Shown here in pieces: positions 26,518 to 34,362 of a stretch of DNA of 64,000 bases. Under the pieces are notes generated by a model that had not been told where the DNA came from, searched no databases, and saw nothing but the letters and a program-made list of their open reading frames with translations. How positions within the stretch are numbered: the first letter of the stretch is position 1; each line of letters opens with the position of its first letter. The translations under genes were made by a program, and so were the position numbers. Source of the DNA: Methylobacillus methanolivorans. GTDB lineage: Bacteria; Pseudomonadota; Gammaproteobacteria; Burkholderiales; Methylophilaceae. The stretch spans positions 124,001-188,000 of the forward strand of contig NZ_JAJAVF010000003.1 in NCBI RefSeq assembly GCF_020531845.1, written 5' to 3'.

Positions 26518-27150
26518 TCACAGCCAACCCTCCTCCGTCATGACTTCCTGAATCAGCGGCACCAGCGCCTGGGGTACTTTCACCTGGGTCAGCAAAGCTT
26601 GGTGTCCGGTTTTGGATACCTTGCGCAGCGTCTTGCGTAAAATATCCTTCCATTTCGGCACATCGTATTCAGGATGCTGACCGACAAATTCTTCCAGGTA
26701 ATACTCGACAAATACCATCACAATCACATCTTCGAGCACCTGCATCTCAGCATCTGCTAGCGGCGCATCCTTGCTCACCAGCCTGGTAACCCGTGCGATC
26801 GCCTCTGCGTCATATCCCGCCTGCTGCATGATCTCGCTCGCCACTTCGGCATGATATTCCTTGAGCTTGCGCCGCCATTGGTGATAACCCGGCTTGGTCA
26901 TGGGGTAAGCATCGCGCGGCAACGTCCAGCGCTCAATGTGCTGACAACGGGCCGCCAAGTGCAGTGTTTCGGGCGCATCGGGCTGGTAGCGTTGCAGCAT
27001 CTCAGTCATGCGCTGGGCATAGGCCAGCTCCTTCGGCGTTGCCACAGCATCAACCAAAGTCTGGTTAGGGTCGCGGGCATTGCGTGCATCAAATGTGGTG
27101 ATAGCCTGGGTGAAGCGTGACCCGAATGCTGGTGGAGAAAAATGCTGCAT
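26518..27150 (-). CDS. DUF4202 family protein
   Basis: This 210-aa soluble protein matches DUF4202: an N-terminal FTQAITTFDARNARDPNQT, then PKELAYAQRMTEMLQRYQP, a histidine-containing LHLAARCQHIERWTLPRDAYP, and VIVMVFVEYYLEEFVGQHP. The arrangement of His and Asp residues in an all-helical protein suggests an HD-like fold, but no function is proven. The motif RDPNQ near the N-terminus is characteristic. It is convergent with the end of the B12 operon, and 115 bp separate its start from the divergent S4 gene. Confidence 0.8.
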   Translation of the reverse strand: MQHFSPPAFGSRFTQAITTFDARNARDPNQTLVDAVATPKELAYAQRMTEMLQRYQPDAPETLHLAARCQHIERWTLPRDAYPMTKPGYHQWRRKLKEYHAEVASEIMQQAGYDAEAIARVTRLVSKDAPLADAEMQVLEDVIVMVFVEYYLEEFVGQHPEYDVPKWKDILRKTLRKVSKTGHQALLTQVKVPQALVPLIQEVMTEEGWL

Positions 27151-27265
27151 GACATACCCTTGTTGATGAACCAGGCGTTATTTTACGTGAAAGCAGCGCA
27201 CGCTCGTTTCACCATGCTGGAAAACATGGTCTAATCGCGGGCATTCAACCTCAAGGCATGACCTC

Positions 27266-27478
27266 ATGGAATTCACCCTGCGTGACGACTATATCGAACT
27301 GTGCAACCTGCTCAAGCTCACTGGCATCGCCGATTCCGGTGGTCGAGGCAAAACCATGGTGGCCGAGGGCCTGGTCACTGTCGATGGCCAACCAGAACAA
27401 CGCAAAACCGCCAAAATCCGCGCTGGCCAAGTGGTGGAATGCATGGGTCAGACCATCACCGTACTGCCTCAGGCATAA
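27266..27478 (+). CDS. Small S4-domain RNA-binding protein (YbcJ-like)
   Basis: This 70-aa protein is a bare S4 domain: EFTLRDDYIELCNLLKLTGI, then SGGRGKTMVAEGLVTVDGQPE and a C-terminal IRAGQVVECMGQTITV. YbcJ-type proteins bind RNA through this fold, but their cellular role is unclear. ATG 27266 follows AAGGCATGACCTC. Two other frames are open across the same stretch, but only this one has the family sequence. It lies just before the second riboswitch promoter and is not obviously related to B12. Confidence 0.9.
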   Translation: MEFTLRDDYIELCNLLKLTGIADSGGRGKTMVAEGLVTVDGQPEQRKTAKIRAGQVVECMGQTITVLPQA

Positions 27479-27500
27479 ACCAGCAACCCTATGATTTTCA

Positions 27501-27529
27501 TTGACCTTTCCACCTCCCACCCGTAAAAT
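27501..27529 (+). promoter_or_regulatory. Sigma70-type promoter of the second riboswitch unit
   Basis: TTGACC (27501-27506) and TAAAAT (27524-27529) are separated by 17 bp, a near-consensus promoter. Transcription would start about 8 nt downstream, right at the riboswitch aptamer. Confidence 0.8.
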
Positions 27530-27539
27530 CCGCCCCACT

Positions 27540-27722
27540 TACGGTTTTCCCCATCGTCAAGAGGGGGAAATTAATAGGGAATCCGGTGAAGACATCATGA
27601 TCGTAATCCGGAACTGCCCCCGCAACTGTAATCGGTGAGTCTGTTTGCATTTCTTGCCACTGGATATTGATCCGGGAAGGCCGCAAACAAGACGATGACC
27701 CGAGAGTCAGGAGACCTGCCGC
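27540..27722 (+). promoter_or_regulatory. Cobalamin riboswitch controlling the tandem receptor-PepSY unit
   Basis: The conserved elements are present in order: GGGAATCCGGTGAA, AACTGCCCCCGCAACTGTAATCGG (core with CCCCGCAACTG) and the B12-box-like GAGTCAGGAGACCTGCC ending at 27720. About 225 nt of non-coding leader with no recognisable gene follow before the first receptor. It places two siderophore-type receptors and a PepSY protein under B12 control. Confidence 0.95.
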
Positions 27723-27946
27723 AAGTCAGTCATGTTGTTCGTGCAAGGGCGGGGTGTCCTGGAATCGGCGAATGTTCACCACATTCATTCGTACTCATTG
27801 ATGCATGTATTTTGAGGGTTTGATCATTGCCCTCAAGCTGAGCTGCCATTGTGGCCGCTTTGCATGCATTGCCCCCTCTTGCCCCTACTAGATGGCTGAT
27901 TTCCACATGACATCGTCATGCTGAACTATCAAATTGGGAGCAAATA

Positions 27947-30028
27947 ATGAAAAACAGCAACTACATCCTGGCAACGGCCCTGATGGCAATCTTCTCTAGC
28001 GGGGCGCTGGCGGAAGAAACCACACTGGAAGAGGTTCAGGTCAAGGCAACATCCGAAAAATCTGGCCTCAACCTGAAAAAGCAAAACACCACAGGTAGCC
28101 GTCTAGGCCTCACGGCAAAGGAAACCCCTGCCAGTATTGAAATACTGGATACGCAAACAATTCGTCAACGTGGCGACATTACCTTGCGCGAGGCTGTCAC
28201 TCGAACCACAGGTATCACCGATATCAGTGCCCCTGGTAATGGACAGGCTTTCTCTTCTCGTGGATTTACTGGTAACAATTCTGTTGCTCAAGCAGAAGAT
28301 GGCGTACGCCTAATGACAGGAGCTGGAACATTAACCTACCCTTCCGACATGTGGGGGTACGAACGCATTGAGGTATTACGCGGACCAGCATCCATCATAT
28401 TCGGTGATGGATCAGCAGGTGGCATTATCAATAGTGTGCGTAAACAAGTAAACCGTGAAACCTCTATCGAGGCATTGGTCGGCGCTGGGACTTATGGTGC
28501 CTATCGCGCGGCTCTGGGCGGCACCGGAGCCATTGGAGAGATTGGCGCTTTTCGTATTGATGCTTCTGTACTAGGCGGAGATGGTTATATCAGCCGTGGT
28601 GATTACGACAGCAAGAAAATCATGACTTCTTTTCTGTTCACACCTACAGAAAACCTGAAAGTCGGTTTTACCCTGGATCATTCTGATGAATCCCCAACTG
28701 CGAATTTTGGCACCCCTTTGATCAATGGCAGACTTTCGCATTCTATGCGTAACAAGAATTACAACATCGAAGATAAAGCGATGGATTTTCAGGACACTCG
28801 CGCCCGTGCAAAAATCGAGTGGGATATATCTCCAACGCTCAAATTCAGAAATGAAGCCTATTGGTTCAAGTCTGACCGGAAATGGAAAAATGCGGAAAAC
28901 TATTCATTTAACTCCGCAACAAATCTAGTTCAACGATCCAGCTTCCTGAATATTGAACATGATCAAAAGCAATACGGTAACCGCATAGAACTGGCATCTA
29001 CTGCTGATTTGTTTGGTCACCAAAACCGCTTTGCCGCTGGATGGGAAATATCACACACTGACTTCATCCATAGCTCAGTCAACGGTACTCCAAGCAATGT
29101 TCCTGTTAACGGCTATAAAGGGTTGTTCAATGCTCCTTCATCTCCCCTAACAAACTATGATGCTGACTTAAATCAACAAGCCTTCTTCATCGAAAACGCA
29201 TTGAATGCAACAGATAATCTGAAGTTGGTTGCTGGCTTGCGCAAGGACTTTATCAATAGTAAGCGCGAAGGATATAGAACCAATCCCGACACTGACAGAG
29301 ATTTGTCAGCGCTGACGTGGAGGCTGGGTACAGTGTTTGATGTCACAGAAAATACCGCACTCTATGCCCAGACCAGCAAGGGAACTGACCCGGTTACAAC
29401 GCTACTGGGGATGAATCTGACAAATGCTGAATTCAGCCTAACCAAGTCACGCCAATCTGAAATTGGCATCAAGCAGGCTTTGCCCAATGCAAAGGGCGAA
29501 TGGACGCTAGCAGCCTACCATATTGCCAAAGACAACATCCTGACGCAGAACCCTGACAATCCATCCTTTTCAATTCAAGGTGGCAAGCAGTCATCCCGCG
29601 GCGTTGAGTTTTCCACTGTGTTATTTCCAATCGAACAATGGCGCTTTGACTTCAACGCTACCTTGTTAAAAGCTCGCTATGATGAATTAGAACAATCAGG
29701 TGTTTCACGCGCTGGCAACACGCCCATGAATGTACCTGAAAAAGTGGCAAATGCCTGGGTTTACTATCAGGTGTCAAATTGGGAGGCCGGTATTGGCGCA
29801 CGTTATGTCGGCAAGCGCTACGGTAATGATGCCAATACTTCAAGCATTAGCAGCTATACCGTTTACGATGCCAGTGCTGCATGGCATGTTAATGACCGCA
29901 TGACGTTACGTGCCAACATCCGTAATCTGACTGACAAGTTCTATGCAGCACTATCACGCAACAATAATCTGCAACAAATCGTAGGCGCACCCCGCCAGCT
30001 CGAGCTCACTGCGGAATTCCGTTACTAA
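27947..30028 (+). CDS. TonB-dependent siderophore-type receptor under B12 riboswitch, copy 1
   Basis: This 693-aa outer-membrane receptor of the FhuA/FpvA class has a signal peptide at residues 1-22 (ending SSGALA). The TonB-box region is ETTLEEVQV, and the plug has the class motifs KETPASIEILDTQTIRQRG, REAVTRTTGI, FSSRGFTGNNSVAQ and YERIEVLRGPASIIFGDGSA. The barrel ends LELTAEFRY. It has no N-terminal STN signalling domain. It is closely similar throughout to the next gene, so this is a tandem duplication. Sampled base composition is lower than in copy 2 (24 of 60 bases GC at 28861-28920). The B12 riboswitch suggests a corrinoid or cobalt-complex substrate rather than a ferric siderophore, but this is inference. 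Confidence 0.92.
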   Translation: MKNSNYILATALMAIFSSGALAEETTLEEVQVKATSEKSGLNLKKQNTTGSRLGLTAKETPASIEILDTQTIRQRGDITLREAVTRTTGITDISAPGNGQAFSSRGFTGNNSVAQAEDGVRLMTGAGTLTYPSDMWGYERIEVLRGPASIIFGDGSAGGIINSVRKQVNRETSIEALVGAGTYGAYRAALGGTGAIGEIGAFRIDASVLGGDGYISRGDYDSKKIMTSFLFTPTENLKVGFTLDHSDESPTANFGTPLINGRLSHSMRNKNYNIEDKAMDFQDTRARAKIEWDISPTLKFRNEAYWFKSDRKWKNAENYSFNSATNLVQRSSFLNIEHDQKQYGNRIELASTADLFGHQNRFAAGWEISHTDFIHSSVNGTPSNVPVNGYKGLFNAPSSPLTNYDADLNQQAFFIENALNATDNLKLVAGLRKDFINSKREGYRTNPDTDRDLSALTWRLGTVFDVTENTALYAQTSKGTDPVTTLLGMNLTNAEFSLTKSRQSEIGIKQALPNAKGEWTLAAYHIAKDNILTQNPDNPSFSIQGGKQSSRGVEFSTVLFPIEQWRFDFNATLLKARYDELEQSGVSRAGNTPMNVPEKVANAWVYYQVSNWEAGIGARYVGKRYGNDANTSSISSYTVYDASAAWHVNDRMTLRANIRNLTDKFYAALSRNNNLQQIVGAPRQLELTAEFRY

Positions 30029-30092
30029 GCGTTCACTATTCATCTTGGGAAGATTCTCTTCCCAAGACTTTCTATTGCCTGAAAAATAACAA

Positions 30093-32192
30093 ATGAAATC
30101 AAACTACCTGATCCATATTGCAGTCCTGTCTGCCATGACAACGAGTACTTATGCTGCTGAAACAGCGGTACTTGAAGAAATCACCGTATCCAGCCAAACA
30201 GAAAAACCCAGCATCAAACTCAACAAGGTCAACACCACTAGCAATCGTTTGGGACTGACTGCCAAGGAAACGCCTGCCAGCATCGATTCGGTGGATGCCG
30301 AAACCATTCGCCAGCGGGGCGATGTCTCTATTCGTGAGGCCGTCACACGTACCGTTGGCATTTCCGATATTGGTACACCAGGGGTCGGGCAATCTTTTTC
30401 ATCGCGCGGCTTTTCCGGCAATAACTCTGTCGCCCAGGCAGAAGACGGCATCCGCCTGATTACTGCTGCCGGCACATTGACCTACCCTTCAGATAGCTGG
30501 GGATACGAAAGAATCGAAGTGCTACGCGGCCCGGCATCCGCATTATTCGGCGATGCTTCCAGCGGCGGGATTGTGAACAGCGTTCGCAAAAAGGCTAGCA
30601 GGGAAGCCTCATTGGAAGCATTGGTCGGGATCGGCACACGCGGCGCCTACCGTTCGGCGCTTGGCGGCACAGGCGCGCTCGGTGACATCGGTGCTTTCCG
30701 TATTGACGCATCTGTCATGGGTGGCAACGGCTACATCGATCGCGGCGATTACGATACGAAGAAAATCATGACTTCGTGGCAATTCGAGCCTTCCGATACT
30801 GTACGTGTTGGCTTCACGCTTGATCATGCTGAAGACTCACCTGCCGTGAACTATGGCGTTCCTGCAGTCAATGGCAACTTGCTTTACGGCCTGCGCAAGA
30901 ACAATTACAACGTCGAGAACAACAAGATGGATTTTGTTGATACCCGAGCTCGCGCCAAAATCGAGTGGGATATCAGCCCAGCGCTTTCCATCAAGAATGA
31001 AACTTACTGGTTTCACGCAACGCGCGACTGGCGTTATGCAGATGACCTGCGCCTGAACCCTGCGACATTGCGCGTCACCCGTGCCGCATTCCGTAATGTG
31101 GACCATGACCTCAAGCAGATCGGCAATATTTTCCAACTTGCATCCAACTCCAGTATGTTTGGCAGGGAAAATCGCTTGGCTGTTGGTATCGACATCTCCC
31201 GCGTGGATTTCATGCACAAGATGAATACCAATAACACACTTACCGACACGGTCGATCTGTATGCCCCAGCCGCAGGTAGTTTCATCACCAACCAGGCATT
31301 GCGCAACAATTATGCTGCGGATCTTGATCAAAGAGCATTGTTTTTGGAAAACGCCTGGAATGCGACTGACAAGCTGAAGCTGCTCGTCAGCCTGCGCAAG
31401 GACTACATCGATACCAAGCGCAAGGATTACATTGCCCCCGCAGCAAGCTCTTCCCAGAGTTTCTCCCCGTTCACCTGGCGAATTGGCGCGGTCTACGACG
31501 TTACACCTGATTTCTCATTGTATGCACAGACCAGCCGCGGTACCGACCCAATCACCAATATGCTGGGGCTGAATCTCGACAATGCGAAGTTCGACCTGAC
31601 CAGGTCGCGCCAATATGAAATGGGCATCAAGCACCTGCTTCCCCAATCGAAGGGAGAGGTCACGCTGGCTGCCTACCACATTGCCAAGGATGACATCATT
31701 ACCAGGAGCCCGACAGATCCGTTGATTTCCGTGCAAGGAGGCAAGCAATCCTCGCGAGGCATTGAATTCACCACCACATTGCTGCCAGTTGAGCATTGGC
31801 GCATCGATTTCAATGCCGCCTTGCTGGATGCACGCTTCGATGAACTCTTTGAAGGCAACACAGGAATTTCCAGGGCAGGTAATACACCAAGCAACGTGCC
31901 GGAAAAGCTGGCCAATGCCTGGGTTTACTATCAAACCTCGCAATGGGAAGCAGGGATAGGCGCGCGGTACGTTGGCAAGCGTTATGCAAGCAATTCCAAT
32001 AATGTTGCGATGGCTGGATACACTGTGTTTGATGCTAGTGCTGCATGGAATGTCAATAAGCAGATGACGTTGCGTGCCAACATCCGCAATCTGGCAGATA
32101 AATTCTATGCCTCTATGTCAAACAACAATGATCAACAGCTTGTTGTCGGCGCACCACGCCAGCTCGAGCTAACTGCGGAATTCCGGTACTAA
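30093..32192 (+). CDS. TonB-dependent siderophore-type receptor under B12 riboswitch, copy 2
   Basis: This 699-aa paralogue of the preceding receptor shares its whole architecture: signal peptide residues 1-21 (ending TTSTYA), KETPASIDSVDAETIRQRG, FSSRGFSGNNSVAQ, YERIEVLRGPASALFGDASS, and the identical end LELTAEFRY. Divergence is concentrated in probable extracellular loops (for example after VDFMHKMNTN), which suggests different ligands. It follows copy 1 by 64 bp with no terminator, so both respond to the same riboswitch. It is followed 23 bp later by the PepSY gene. Base composition is higher than copy 1 in places (39 of 60 GC at 31021-31080). Confidence 0.92.
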   Translation: MKSNYLIHIAVLSAMTTSTYAAETAVLEEITVSSQTEKPSIKLNKVNTTSNRLGLTAKETPASIDSVDAETIRQRGDVSIREAVTRTVGISDIGTPGVGQSFSSRGFSGNNSVAQAEDGIRLITAAGTLTYPSDSWGYERIEVLRGPASALFGDASSGGIVNSVRKKASREASLEALVGIGTRGAYRSALGGTGALGDIGAFRIDASVMGGNGYIDRGDYDTKKIMTSWQFEPSDTVRVGFTLDHAEDSPAVNYGVPAVNGNLLYGLRKNNYNVENNKMDFVDTRARAKIEWDISPALSIKNETYWFHATRDWRYADDLRLNPATLRVTRAAFRNVDHDLKQIGNIFQLASNSSMFGRENRLAVGIDISRVDFMHKMNTNNTLTDTVDLYAPAAGSFITNQALRNNYAADLDQRALFLENAWNATDKLKLLVSLRKDYIDTKRKDYIAPAASSSQSFSPFTWRIGAVYDVTPDFSLYAQTSRGTDPITNMLGLNLDNAKFDLTRSRQYEMGIKHLLPQSKGEVTLAAYHIAKDDIITRSPTDPLISVQGGKQSSRGIEFTTTLLPVEHWRIDFNAALLDARFDELFEGNTGISRAGNTPSNVPEKLANAWVYYQTSQWEAGIGARYVGKRYASNSNNVAMAGYTVFDASAAWNVNKQMTLRANIRNLADKFYASMSNNNDQQLVVGAPRQLELTAEFRY

Positions 32193-32215
32193 CCTAACCT
32201 TCCAAGTACGACACC

Positions 32216-33646
32216 ATGAAACTTCTCTCCATGCGCAATCTCCACCTCTGGCATCGCTGGCTGGGGATAGCGCTTGGGGTGTTGGTGCTGCTCTGGTTCA
32301 TTTCCGGGGTGGTCATGCTGTTCGTAGCTTATCCCAAGCTTACGCAGGAAGAACGCATACCTCGCCTGGAAGCAGTGGTACCAGAACGAGTGAACATCAC
32401 GCCGCATCAAGTCGCGATTATGCTTGGAGGGGAGCCGGACAAACTCCGGCTGACGATGCACCAGAGACGGCCAATTTATCATGCTTTGTATGAAGATCAT
32501 TGGCAATCTATCTGGGCCGATCATGGCAATTCACTGCGTGTGACGCCAGACACCATTCGCGCATCTGCACAGGCTTTCTTGCCTGGCTTATCCATCGACC
32601 ACACAGAATTAATCGATCGCGACCAATGGTCAATCTCGTCTTCACTTCACCCGCACCGGCCATTGCATCGCGTGAGTTTCAGTAACGGGAACGTGTTGTA
32701 TTTATCCAGCCGCACGGCTGAAGTCGTGCTGGATACCTCGCGCAGCGAACGTGCCTGGAACTGGCTGGGCTCCATCATCCATTGGATTTATTTCACGCCA
32801 TTGCGTTTTGACCATCACGAAGCCTGGCGTCAAATCGTCATGTGGCTGTCCTTCCCCGCCACGGCCATGAGCCTAATGGGCATCTGGCTGGGCATAGACC
32901 GTTTGCGCTTGCGTCGCCGCTACAAGGGAGGCCGTATGACGCCCTATCGCGGCTGGGCTAAATGGCACCATGTTTCTGGCCTGCTCGCAGGCGTGTTTTG
33001 CCTGACTTGGCTATTCAGCGGCTGGCTGTCGATGAAGCCGTTCGATATGTTTTCCGGCAGGAAGCTAAGTACAGAAGAATCTCAGCATTGGGCCGGAAAA
33101 CCTGGCTATGGACTATTGCCAACATTGCCAGCGTTGCTAGGTACTACAGAGAAAATTGGCGAGATTGAATGGATATATTTTGCCGGGAAACCTATTTTGC
33201 TTGGCCTTGCGCAGCATCGCACCTGGATGTTCGATACACACACTGGTGCTCGTCTAGCTCCAATTACCACCACAGCACTGGCAACCCAGGCAGCAGGGCT
33301 GCTCCCCGAGGCTCAAGTCAAAACAGCCTCACTGCTAACGCATGGCGACAGGTATTACTACGGCAAACGGCTGGAGACCGTGTCCCCGGTCATCCGCGTC
33401 GACCTGGATGATGCTTCTGCCACCAGCTATTACGTTGACCCAGCCACTACGCGCGTCGTGGCATCTCAGGACAATAACAGCCGCACCTACCGCTGGCTAT
33501 TTGCAGCGCTACACCGTCTTGATTTCGCGCCGCTAGATAATGCAGAAATCCCACGTTGGATTGTCGTGATCCTGTTCTCGATCGGCGGGGTCATTCTCAC
33601 CGCCGCAGGCATGGTGATGGGCTGGCGCAGGCTTACTCGCGTCTAG
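32216..33646 (+). CDS. PepSY-associated membrane protein, reductase-like
   Basis: This 476-aa inner-membrane protein has four main helices (about residues 15-38, 205-225, 248-268 and 448-468) with large periplasmic PepSY-like loops between them. Histidines near the helix ends (LHLWHRW, IIHWIYF, WHHVSG, ALHRLDF) are arranged as in PepSY_TM proteins such as PiuB and FoxB; from memory FoxB-type proteins bind haem and reduce ferric siderophores in the periplasm. It closes the riboswitch unit directly after the two receptors, so reduction of an imported metal complex or corrinoid is a reasonable guess. Its 3' end overlaps the convergent next gene by 14 bp. Confidence 0.85.
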   Translation: MKLLSMRNLHLWHRWLGIALGVLVLLWFISGVVMLFVAYPKLTQEERIPRLEAVVPERVNITPHQVAIMLGGEPDKLRLTMHQRRPIYHALYEDHWQSIWADHGNSLRVTPDTIRASAQAFLPGLSIDHTELIDRDQWSISSSLHPHRPLHRVSFSNGNVLYLSSRTAEVVLDTSRSERAWNWLGSIIHWIYFTPLRFDHHEAWRQIVMWLSFPATAMSLMGIWLGIDRLRLRRRYKGGRMTPYRGWAKWHHVSGLLAGVFCLTWLFSGWLSMKPFDMFSGRKLSTEESQHWAGKPGYGLLPTLPALLGTTEKIGEIEWIYFAGKPILLGLAQHRTWMFDTHTGARLAPITTTALATQAAGLLPEAQVKTASLLTHGDRYYYGKRLETVSPVIRVDLDDASATSYYVDPATTRVVASQDNNSRTYRWLFAALHRLDFAPLDNAEIPRWIVVILFSIGGVILTAAGMVMGWRRLTRV

Positions 33647-34244
33647 CCGCGATGTTGCTGCAATCACCCACAATCAACGGAGGATTGCCAGAGCCTGGCC
33701 GGAGCATCACACCACTACTCACGCCATTGGACGCAACACAGGACTGAAACCCCACGCGCGTGCTACGCGGCGTGGCAGTACTAACCAATACCTCGCGCTG
33801 TTCTTCGCTCAATGCCAGCGGCCCACGCTCGGACAAGAGCTTGCCGAAGGATGGATACACCCCATGCGCCTGGTGAAACATTTCCAGTTTGGCCTGCAAC
33901 TCCTCAGCAATACGATCAGTATCCACATGGCCAGCCGCGCGTTCCGCCTTTTGCTGTTGCAGAGTTAATGCCTCCAGCGCATCTTCCTGCTGGCGTTGCT
34001 CGACCACCGCCTTGGAGACTGCAAAGATACTGACGAGGAAAAACACCAACAGCACGGTATAAATCAGGTTGATGATGATGGCGAGGACGGCAAACAAATT
34101 ACCCTGCCCGGCGGCACGGGACTTGAGCCAGGCAAAGATGCCCACCACCACACCCAGCAAGGGAACACAAAATACCGAGAGCAGCAAGGCGATGATACCC
34201 AGCTTCTTGCCTGTATTTTCATTGTTCACGGTGGCATGGTTCAT
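33633..34244 (-). CDS. Hypothetical membrane protein with DUF4190-like N-terminus
   Basis: This 203-aa protein has two N-terminal membrane helices (about residues 14-40 and 50-75; KKLGIIALLLSVFCVPLLG and FAVLAIIINLIYTVLLVFF), typical of DUF4190-like proteins. A coiled-coil segment (VVEQRQQEDALEALTLQQQ) follows, then a C-terminal soluble domain with two cysteines (SCVASNG, GDCSNIAA) that could form a disulphide in the periplasm. No function is recognised. It is convergent with, and overlaps by 14 bp, the PepSY gene, and appears to be a single-gene unit. Confidence 0.7.
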   Translation of the reverse strand: MNHATVNNENTGKKLGIIALLLSVFCVPLLGVVVGIFAWLKSRAAGQGNLFAVLAIIINLIYTVLLVFFLVSIFAVSKAVVEQRQQEDALEALTLQQQKAERAAGHVDTDRIAEELQAKLEMFHQAHGVYPSFGKLLSERGPLALSEEQREVLVSTATPRSTRVGFQSCVASNGVSSGVMLRPGSGNPPLIVGDCSNIAARRE

Positions 34245-34310
34245 GTTGTCTCCTGCGTATTCAAGGCGGATCGTGTAAAGCAGGATTATAGCCTGCCCTT
34301 GGTACAGTCA

Positions 34311-34335
34311 AAAAAAAGCACTCCGCAGAGTGCTT
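34311..34335 (-). terminator. Rho-independent terminator of the first fecA-type gene
   Basis: Read on the minus strand, an 8-bp stem (AAGCACTC / GAGTGCTT) with a CGCA-type loop is followed by seven T. It lies 28 bp after the stop of the receptor gene at 34363. Confidence 0.9.
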
Positions 34336-34362
34336 GGGCATTTGGAATATGGGCGCTACGAT

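Noticed and set aside
27258..27504. Two extra open frames over the S4-domain gene
   Set aside because: Three frames are open here, but only the one from 27266 encodes the S4 domain.
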